A stretch of 14,677 bases of DNA from Heterostelium multicystogenum (lineage: Eukaryota > Evosea > Eumycetozoa > Acytosteliales > Acytosteliaceae), in contig RCNN01000453.1 in NCBI GenBank assembly GCA_003667245.1, positions 1 through 14,677 on the forward strand, in the 5' to 3' direction. Positions 7,772 to 14,677 of this stretch are shown here, in pieces (the first letter of the stretch is position 1; every line of letters starts with the position of its first letter). The notes beneath the pieces were generated by a model. It saw only the letters and a list, made by a program, of their open reading frames with translations, had not been told where the DNA came from and searched no databases. The position numbers were made by a program, and so were the translations under genes.

Positions 7772-9039
7772 AAGGAGAAATAAATGCCTTCAAAAAAAAA
7801 CTAACAAAAATTTGGCATCCCAATCTTGATTTCATCATCTATTGGACTGCCAAACACATATCACATAGGTGCGGATTGTCATACGAAAACTCCAGTTTTG
7901 CATTACTTTAAAATTTAGACCAAATTGCTGAAAATTTACTGATTTTTGTATTTATTGCCACCACCAAGTGTTGATCGTTTTTTAGATTTTTAGTTTTCAA
8001 AGCAATTTTGTTTTTGTTTTACAAGATAGGGTCATGTTTTTTTTCATTTTTTTTCCAACTATCAAGACGTCGACAATGGTGGTCTCCGAGAGAAATTTCT
8101 TTTCTCTTTTACGACAGCCAACTAATTTAAATGCCGAAAAATCAAAAGAGTTTTTTTTCAGTGAGCACCTCATAAAAAATGTACATTTTTTTGAAACCTC
8201 CTTTGATTTTTTATTTAATATCTCCAAAGAATCAACTCATATAAAGTGTTTTGTTTTGAATGATGATTTTATTTCGATTGTTGTGTTGCAATTAAAAACA
8301 ACCACATGTTTTCTTTAAAAAGAAATCATTATTTTTTGATGCTGAACAATATGTTGTTGTTGCTGAGCTGTGACGTTCCGCAAGCTCCATTTAAATGGAT
8401 CAATTTCAATTAGATATTTTATGATAAAAAATAGGACCAACCCTACTGTTTAGACAAGTAATTAAATAAAATTAATGATAGGAAGTTTATCAAATCAAAC
8501 AGCAAAGGTCCAGTCTCCCCGTCATTATCATCAAATAGTAAGGAGTTGAACTGATAAATCTTAGGTTGGATGCCAATTTGAGGATTTCTCAAGGATTTCA
8601 CATTGTTGTTTGATCAACTTTTACTTCACCTAATTAATTCTGAATCACTCAGCTCATCAATGATGTAAACAAATCCCAATATAAAATATCGTAATAAAAT
8701 AGAAATGAGAAACTTTATTAATAAGGTAATAGCGTGCATCAAACAAGCAATTTAAAAATGGTTTTCAATTTATTTCTTAGTTTAATTTAAAATTGGTAAA
8801 TTCTATGATGCGAATTCCTGTGAATTTTACATTGAAGTTTCGTTGTTGGCTGATGGGGGAATAAATAATAATAATAATAGTTGGAGATTGAAAAGTCCTA
8901 AATTGAAAAGATGGTTCGGTCTTGTTTCATTGGAACTGCAAGGTTGAGTTTAGGTTCGCAGTAGACTCATGGAAATACTGTTAGACTACTGCTAACTGAA
9001 GATATAAATTGTTGCTGTTGTTGTGTAAGTTTTAGATTC
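7772..9039. other. AT-rich intergenic region, nothing convincing
   Basis: Open frames here (for example plus 8034-8318, Phe-rich; minus 7997-8227, Lys-rich) overlap each other and follow base composition, with no domain. Two perfect palindromes occur: A6-TGTACA-T6 at 8174-8191 and CCATTTAAATGG at 8387-8398. Short ATA/AAT trinucleotide runs lie near 8863-8879. I see no RNA gene. The left end is the promoter side of the proteinase and the right end the 3' flank of the gene ending at 9040. Confidence 0.5.
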
Positions 9040-9842
9040 TTATTCGATTTTGAAAAGATTGGATGGTATAATGTAGTCGTTTATGTTTTCGTCAGAGTCA
9101 AGTGGAAATGTACATGTGGTGCAGCAATACACCTTTTCTTCAAAGTTGATATGATAGAGTTCCATCGGTATAAAACATTTCTTACAGTTTAGTATAGGTT
9201 CTTGATTGTTTTGTAATAAATGATGGTGCTGCTGCTGGTGTTGTAGTTGTGGTGATGATGATGAATAGGTGGTACAAGCTGGTTGAAAATGGTGATCGAA
9301 TGGTAGATGGTGTTGAGGTGAAGACGAAGGGTGTTCGTGTAACAAGTCAGCGCTTAAGTTGCTATGGTGGTGGTGATGATGGCTGTTGGTAGATGAAAAT
9401 GTAGCAAAAATATCTTCGTCGATTGGATTTAAGTTTGATGATGGTTGACTGCTATGTTGAGGAGTTGTTGATTCTGTTGATTGTCATGCAAAATCAAGGT
9501 AGCATAGTCATTATTAAATAAATCTGAATGATTGTTAACACCACCACCATTATTAGTATGTTCATTTAAATTAGTAAGCGCATGTTGTTTTAAATCTTTG
9601 AGAGTATTGCTACTATTTGAGTCTATATGGTGGTTATTCATGCTGTTGATGTTGTTATTATCGTTGTTATTGTTGACACTATTGATATTATCTATATCAT
9701 TAAGCTCATTGCCTAAACTGAATATATAAGGACTATTATTTGTACTATTTATGTTGCTACTCATGCCATTGCTACTAATGCTACTTATGCCACTGTTGTT
9801 ATTGTTATTATTGTTACTATTATCATGAAGAAGTAAAGGCAT
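9040..9842 (-). CDS. Asn/Gln/His-rich protein with C-terminal CxxC...CxxC zinc-ribbon-like domain (one frame break)
   Basis: The ATG at 9842 (MPLLLHDNSNNNNNN) starts a low-complexity region of Asn runs, Ser-Asn repeats and SMNNHHID. Its frame stops at 9429, but coding sequence continues in another frame from about 9480 (TESTTPQHSSQPSSNLNPID), through a His6 run and a Gln/His-rich stretch, to a stop at 9040. One extra base in a short A run near 9465-9485 would join them, giving about 267 residues; a short intron is less likely. The C-terminal 50 residues are ordered: CKKC (9175-9186), then about 17 residues including MELYHINFEEKVY, then CTTC (9112-9123), a plausible zinc-binding pair. The tail is PLDSDENINDYIIPSNLFKIE. 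Homopolymer-rich spacers are common in dictyostelid regulatory proteins, but function is unknown. Confidence 0.6.
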
Positions 9843-10334
9843 ACTAGTATTTCTTATCGTTAAAGTAACTAATGTTAACAAGTATTTACTAAATTTTTGT
9901 CCAGGAGGATACTAATGATAGTAAAAACGAAATTCGTAAAAAATTCAAAATAAATAGACGTTACTTTTAAATTCAAATTTGAATTTTTAACACAGATAGA
10001 ATGGGCGCTAAACGGATGGAAATCAATATCAAAATTATTGGATGAATGAATGAATTCACATGATTACCAACTGTAACTTCAAATATTAATCATTTCAATA
10101 ATAATAATATTATTAATATTATAATAGATAGATAGATAGGCTAAAACTAATACTAACAGAAACTCTTTATTTTCAACCAATCTTCTTAACCTTTTAGTAG
10201 TTTCCATTTAGTATTCTAATTATTATTATTATTATTCTTTTATGTATTAATTAATTAATAGTTTAATAATTATAATCATCATAGTAAATTTTCCTAAGAA
10301 TTAATATTAATATTTATATATAAAGAGAGAAAAA
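9843..10334. other. AT-rich divergent promoter region
   Basis: No gene. It separates the zinc-ribbon gene (minus) and the IQ-motif gene (plus), so it should hold both promoters. Seen: a near-palindromic AAT/ATT block followed by four GATA units (about 10095-10140), an ATT trinucleotide run (about 10221-10237) and a TATATATAAAG stretch at 10315-10325 just before the plus-strand ATG. Confidence 0.5.
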
Positions 10335-12496
10335 ATGGATAGAGTATTATTACCAACACAGACACCTTCTAAATCTGTAAAGTTTTCCAATGTTACCAAT
10401 GTTCGTTTGATTGAAAACAATAAGGAGAATCAAATGGTCGTCGATCCAAAGGAATCCATGAAAAACTACGTCCAAAAGACTTTGAATATTTCCATTCCCC
10501 TCAAGGAAAACACTGGAAACATCTTGAATCAAAATGCCAACAACAAATTATCAGCTTCCTCTGCCAAGTCCTGTGCTGATGTCTTCACTGGCGATGTCAC
10601 CAAGGAGGAGCTCAACATTGTAAAGAAGCTTGGAAAGCGTAGAAACACATTGTTCATCCGTGATCCCAACTCCAGTGCCGCCGTGCAGGCCGAGCGAGAC
10701 AACCAAATTCGTGATACTGCCGCATCCATTATTACTGCCAGCGTTAAAGCACGTGCCACTAGAAATACCTTTATCAAGATGAAGAGTTCCGCCATTCTTA
10801 TCCAATCCGTATATAGATCTCATCGTCAGCGTTCCAATTACTTGAGAATGAGAAGTGCTGCCATTAAAATCCAATCTCTCGTCAGAATGAGAATCCAAAG
10901 AAAGTCCTACCTTTCAGAGTTGCGCCAAATTAAGTTGGAGAAAGAAAGATTAGAGCAATTGGAGAAGGAGAGATTGGAACAGGAAAGACTTGAACAGGAG
11001 AGATTAGAACAAGAACGTATTGCTGCCGAGAAGCTTGAACAAGAGAGATTGGAACAGGAAAGACTTGAACAAGAAAGATTGGAGCAAGAACGTATCGCCG
11101 CCGAGAAGCTTGAGCAAGAGAGATTAGAACAAGAAAGATTGGAGCAAGAACGTATTGCTGCCGAGAAGCTTGAGCAAGAGAGATTAGAACAAGAACGTAT
11201 CGCCGCCGAGAAGCTTGAACAGGAGAGATTAGAACAAGAGCGTATCGCTGCCGAGAAGCTTGAACAAGAAAGATTAGAGCAAGAGCGTATCGTCGCCGAG
11301 AAGCTTGAACAAGAGAGACTCGAACAAGAGCGTATCGCCGCCGAGAAACTTGAGCAAGAGAGATTAGAACAAGAGCGTATCGCTGCCGAGAAGCTTGAGC
11401 AAGAGAGACTCGAACAAGAGAGATTGGAACAAGAGCGAATCGTCGCCGAGAAGCTTGAACAAGAGCGTATCGCTGCCGAGAAACTTGAACAAGAACGTAT
11501 CGCCGCCGAGAAACTTGAGCAAGAGCGTATCGCTGCTGAGAAGCTTGAACAAGAAAGATTGGAGAGAGAAAAGGAAGAATTAGAAATTATTAGAATTGAA
11601 GAAGAGCGTATCGCTGCTGAGAAGCTTGAACAAGAAAGATTGGAAAGAGAAAAGTCAGAGCAAGAGATCATCAGAATCGAACAAGAACGTATCGCTGCCG
11701 AGGCCGAGCAAGAGAGACTTGCATTGGAGCAGAAGAGAGAATCCGAGCAAAAAGTAAACGAAGAAAAGTTGGCAAATGAGCACCAAGAGAAGATTCAAGA
11801 GTTGGAGAAGTTGAATGAGCTTACTGTTGACACACTCGAGTCCGAGGTTACCATTGTTGCATCACCAGCAGCCAAGCCAGATTTAAGAAGTAGAATCAAC
11901 CAACTCAGAAGTAAAGTTGCATCTGGTGCCGCCGCTTCTGGAAAGCCAGCCATCTCCTCGAGATTGATGACACCAACAGCAAGCAGTGAGCTTAAGCAAA
12001 AGAGAACCATTGCCGATGCTCTTGCATCTTCGACCTCCTCATCCACAACATTATCCTCATCAACCTCCACCAAGATTATAAACGAGCCATCCAAGGTATG
12101 AATCATCCATTTAAACATATTCAATTGATTAGTATACTAATGAATCCTCAATCGCAGATTATGAAGCCAACCGTGACATCAACTGCAAGTTCAAAGACAC
12201 TTGAGGAGAGAAAGAAGGCCTTGGTAGAGATGAGAGAAAAGAGATTAGGAGCCAGCAGCGCTGTTACCAAGCCAACAACATCTTCAATAACCACTACCAC
12301 TACCTCCTCCATTCCAACAAGAACCACCTCAACTTTGACAAGTGCAACTGCTTCATCTCTTTTAAAAAGACCAATTTCATCAGTTAGCAGCACATCCTCC
12401 GAAAACAAAACAACCTCCACCTCAACAACAACAAGTGGCTTAAAAGTACCACGTCAAAGTTCAATTCCTAGACCAAGTGTAGTCAGTAAGAAATAA
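10335..12496 (+). CDS. IQ-motif protein with long charged pentad-repeat helix, two exons
   Basis: Exon 1 is 10335-12095 and exon 2 is 12158-12496, with a 62-bp phase-0 intron (GTATGA...TCGCAG), giving 699 residues and no frame break. The start follows AAAAA and is in good context. Residues 1-150 are a basic/Ser-rich head ([18 protein letters not shown]). Two IQ motifs follow ([11 protein letters not shown] at 156 and [11 protein letters not shown] at 179), expected to bind calmodulin or a light chain. Residues about 200-495 form one long Glu/Arg/Lys/Leu helix built from five-residue units ([15 protein letters not shown]). The rest is Ser/Thr-rich and basic, with a second helix ([17 protein letters not shown]) just after the splice. 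No motor or membrane domain. Probably a cytoskeletal, perhaps microtubule- or actin-associated, scaffold; this role is inference from architecture. I do not recognise a named orthologue. Confidence 0.88.
10935..11745 (+). repeat. 15-bp (five-residue) coding tandem repeat, RLEQE / RIAAE / KLEQE units
   Basis: About 50 five-residue units in one frame. Fourteen ERI(A/V)AE units are present, thirteen followed by KLEQ, mixed with one to three ERLEQ units. Higher-order blocks ([15 protein letters not shown], 45 bp; [10 protein letters not shown], 30 bp) show stepwise expansion. Two late blocks are diverged ([20 protein letters not shown]). Silent changes (CGTATCGCC versus CGTATTGCT, GAGAGATTA versus GAAAGATTG) show the array is not all recent. 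It likely varies in copy number between strains. Confidence 0.9.
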
Positions 12497-12869
12497 GCTT
12501 CTATCACTGCTACAACATGGATAAATCAGCATTGAAATGTATAAATTTTAAACAACACGATTATTATTCTATTTAAGAAACCTAATAAATTTTAAATTTT
12601 TGGTAATCAGAAATCTAGATTGACGACTTGATGGAGGTTCCATCTCCTTTTTTTCTTTTTGTGTTGATTTTTTTTGTTTTTTCAGATTGTTGTGACCATC
12701 TTTTGCGTGTTTGGTGTCAGATTTCCGACTAAGATTGCAACAGTACCCAAAAAATAGAGATCGGTTTTTATGGTTCCAAATAGGCAACTAAAATATCAGT
12801 GCGTCAATTACTAAGATCTTTTCTTATGTAGGATGTGATCATTTTGCTATTTTTCTTTAGACTTTAAAA
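12497..12869. other. Intergenic region
   Basis: 3' flank of the IQ-motif gene with AATAAA at 12584-12589, a possible polyadenylation signal, then T-rich DNA and the presumed promoter of the LRR gene at 12870. A 72-codon Lys-rich minus-strand frame (12569-12787) has no domain and is treated as chance. Confidence 0.5.
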
Positions 12870-14677
12870 ATGAGAAATATATATTTCGTATTTGTAATAT
12901 TATGCTTGTTAGAAATACATTACATCCATGGTATTCCACCCGAGGAAAGTAAGTTGTTTCTGAAATATTCAAGAAGAATTCGAAATAGTAATTCTAATTA
13001 AATTATGTAGTCGCTTCTGTTGAATGGATAGTTCAGCAATATCAAATGAACTATAGTATTGCCAATTTAGCTTGTAATAAAATGAAAAGGGTATCAATGT
13101 CAATTGTGATGTGGATGGTTTCATCACAGAAATGTAACTATTTAGAAATCATAATCTTAATGAATACGAGCTAATATTTCATTTTGTTTTCAAGTTTATT
13201 CTATGATAGTGATGGAATACAAGATATGGGACCTCCAAATAGTACTCTTGAAATGTTTACTTTTAGCAAAATAAGAAGTCTTTCTATGAACAAAAGAAAG
13301 ATTGTTTTAAGGGACCCATCATTAAACTTTCTCAGAATGTTAAATCGAACTGGAATGCCAAATTTTAAAATATTTGTTATATTCAGATCCTAGTATGACT
13401 AGCATACCACAGAGCATTTTCTCTATACCTTTCACAAGATTAGATCTATATGCAAGATCTATCACTGATATACCTTCCTATGTTCTACACGCAACATCTC
13501 TGACAAGTCTGAAGTAAATATTCAATAGTTAGTTAGTAGACCAAAATGATTAATTAATCCTCATCTTTAAATCCAATTCTAGCTTACCGAAAGTCCGATA
13601 ATAACATTAAATTACAATCCTGGCCAAAGCTCCAATATAGAATACTTGTATTTTTCATTGTAGATTTTAATTATAGTATTCAATGCTAACATACAATTTC
13701 CATATTTAGAAATATAGGTTTAGGAATGAATGATACATCAGTTACATTCAATACATCCGTAATTAGAAGAGGAACTGTCAAATTGATTTTGTAAGTTCAA
13801 ATGTTTTTTCTTAAGAAAGAGTTGGATACTAATTGGAATATAATTATAGAATCCTAACATTGTATAACGTAAATACAACTATTTATGTTGACACAACCAA
13901 TCTCGAAACATTGTAAGTTAATGTTTAGATTAAAAGATACATATTTTATTAATATATTTAAAGACAAACATCAGTAGAAATTAGTCCCAATGAGATTGCA
14001 CCATCGTTTGTTTTTAAGTGGTCCAGCAGACTATTTTCAGGTTTTTAGACATTTCAGGTCCGGTATCAAATTTTACACCTCAAAAACCTATCAGTGTATA
14101 ATTTAACGTATGTATTAAATTACCCAATACAATTCTAAGTTATTAATATACAAGCAAAACTAGTACTTTTAACAAAAATGGAGGAAAGACATTTTCTCAA
14201 TTCCCATATACTGTTATCCCAAATGATGTAACCAACATGTATGTAAAACAAACATATCAATTTAAACTTATAATACTAATTAGTTGTTTCTTTTTGTCTT
14301 TAAAGTGGGTATATAGCTGAAGGATTGAAAGATTTTCCTAGATTTAGTGTTAAAGGACCTATTTATTATACACCCTATAGTGGTTTGCATTTACAACAGA
14401 ATTTACTATCAGGTTCTATTCCAGATGAATATTTCAATTCAATATTTGGAACATTGTATTTAAGTGACAACCAGGAATCAACTATCTAAGTGAGGAATCA
14501 TGCAAAATCGAAGAAATATGGCTATCAAATACCAATATCTCGGATATTCCCGATTGCTATAAATGTTATATGCCTGCACAGGCATCTGATTTTAGAAATA
14601 CCCCCTTTTATAAGTAAATTTGATTTCTCAAAATATGTTTGTCGTAAGTACTTTACAATAATAATAATAATATTAAT
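12870..14677 (+). CDS. Secreted leucine-rich-repeat protein, at least nine small exons, 3' end beyond window
   Basis: The ATG at 12870 opens a signal peptide (MRNIYFVFVILCLLEIHYIHG). Exons: 12870-12948, 13011-13133, 13195-13513, 13583-13647, 13710-13790, 13850-13912, 13964-14107, 14155-14238, 14306-14643, then a donor (GTAAGT) at 14644. Introns are 47-69 bp, GT-AG and AT-rich; all after the first are phase 2. The N-terminal cap reads NCDVDGFITEI (like NCxGVxCDxxGxITxI). Repeats follow: LDLYARSITDIP, TLYNVNTTIYVDTTNLETL, LDISGPVS, LKNLSVYNLT, LHLQQNLLSGSIPDEYF. The end block IEEIWLSNTNISDIPDCYKCY resembles the closing repeat of dictyostelid LRR surface proteins. Frame breaks sit at A4 (13085), T4 (13363), A3 (13590), T5 (14042), T4 (14071), C2 (14471) and C5 (14601); one base at each restores LRR reading. 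Expected to be extracellular or membrane-anchored; ligand unknown. Confidence 0.75.

Noticed and set aside
8174..8191. Perfect 18-bp palindrome A6-TGTACA-T6
   Set aside because: Short A/T-dominated palindromes are expected by chance in DNA of this composition; no partner gene or repeat supports a function.
8034..8318. 94-codon Phe-rich plus-strand frame (and overlapping Lys-rich minus frame 7997-8227)
   Set aside because: Both follow T/A composition, overlap on opposite strands and show no domain, promoter or codon pattern like the real genes.
10907..11671. 254-codon minus-strand frame rich in [15 protein letters not shown]
   Set aside because: Mirror of the LEQER repeat on the coding strand; it has the same 15-bp period and no other signal.
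10935..11745. CRISPR-like or satellite array
   Set aside because: The repeat is in frame, codes for a charged helix, and has no spacers.
12569..12787. 72-codon Lys-rich minus-strand frame
   Set aside because: Sits in the 3' flank of the IQ gene, T-rich on the given strand; no domain.
14013..14038. Tiny intron (GTGGTCC...TTTTCAG) to reach LDISG in the LRR gene
   Set aside because: About 24 bp is far below the 47-69 bp seen for its other introns; a one-base T-run change at 14042-14046 gives the same reading.

Overview
The window looks like nuclear DNA of a social amoeba (Dictyostelia). The evidence is: AT-rich intergenic DNA; many short AT-rich GT-AG introns (47-76 bp, one of 131 bp); an F-box/FNIP-repeat gene; a papain-type cysteine proteinase with a Ser/Gly-rich insert like Dictyostelium CP4/CP5; a dictyostelid-style secreted leucine-rich-repeat (LRR) gene; Asn/Gln/His-rich low-complexity protein; and a Ty3/gypsy relic beside a tRNA gene. 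I cannot name the species.

Layout: 1-1996 (-) F-box/FNIP gene, 3' end off the window; 2242-3078 (-) unrecognised gene of about 250 codons with an acidic tail; 3345-3724 (+) unrecognised small gene; 4080-4215 three copies of a promoter-like repeat ahead of 4369-4714 (+), a small gene broken once; 4869-4950 (-) tRNA-Ser(GCU) with a T7 terminator; 5258-5665 (-) Ty3/gypsy integrase relic upstream of the tRNA; 5925-7594 (-) secreted cysteine proteinase with one intron, a TATA-like box and a G/C-rich upstream element; 7595-9039 mostly featureless AT-rich DNA; 9040-9842 (-) Asn/His-rich protein with a C-terminal CxxC...CxxC zinc-ribbon-like end; 9843-10334 shared AT-rich promoter region; 10335-12496 (+) intact two-exon IQ-motif and long charged-helix protein; 12870 to the window end (+) secreted LRR protein in at least nine small exons.

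Most protein genes are broken by single-base frame changes, and most breaks I could place lie in a short homopolymer. Adding or removing one base there restores a family-typical reading: FNIP repeats, LRRs, the protease YWIVKNSWG block. Several breaks come as compensating pairs. The simplest reading is consensus error in the assembly, although pseudogene decay cannot be excluded for individual genes. Models below are therefore given as spans with the break positions named.

There is no operon logic. The genes are independent eukaryotic units. Two pairs diverge from shared intergenic DNA (3079-3344 and 9843-10334). I found no convincing new multi-gene system. The most interesting items are the tRNA-associated retroelement relic, the triple upstream repeat at 4080-4215, the pentad-repeat helix protein, the one-repeat-per-exon LRR gene, and two genes I could not assign to a family.
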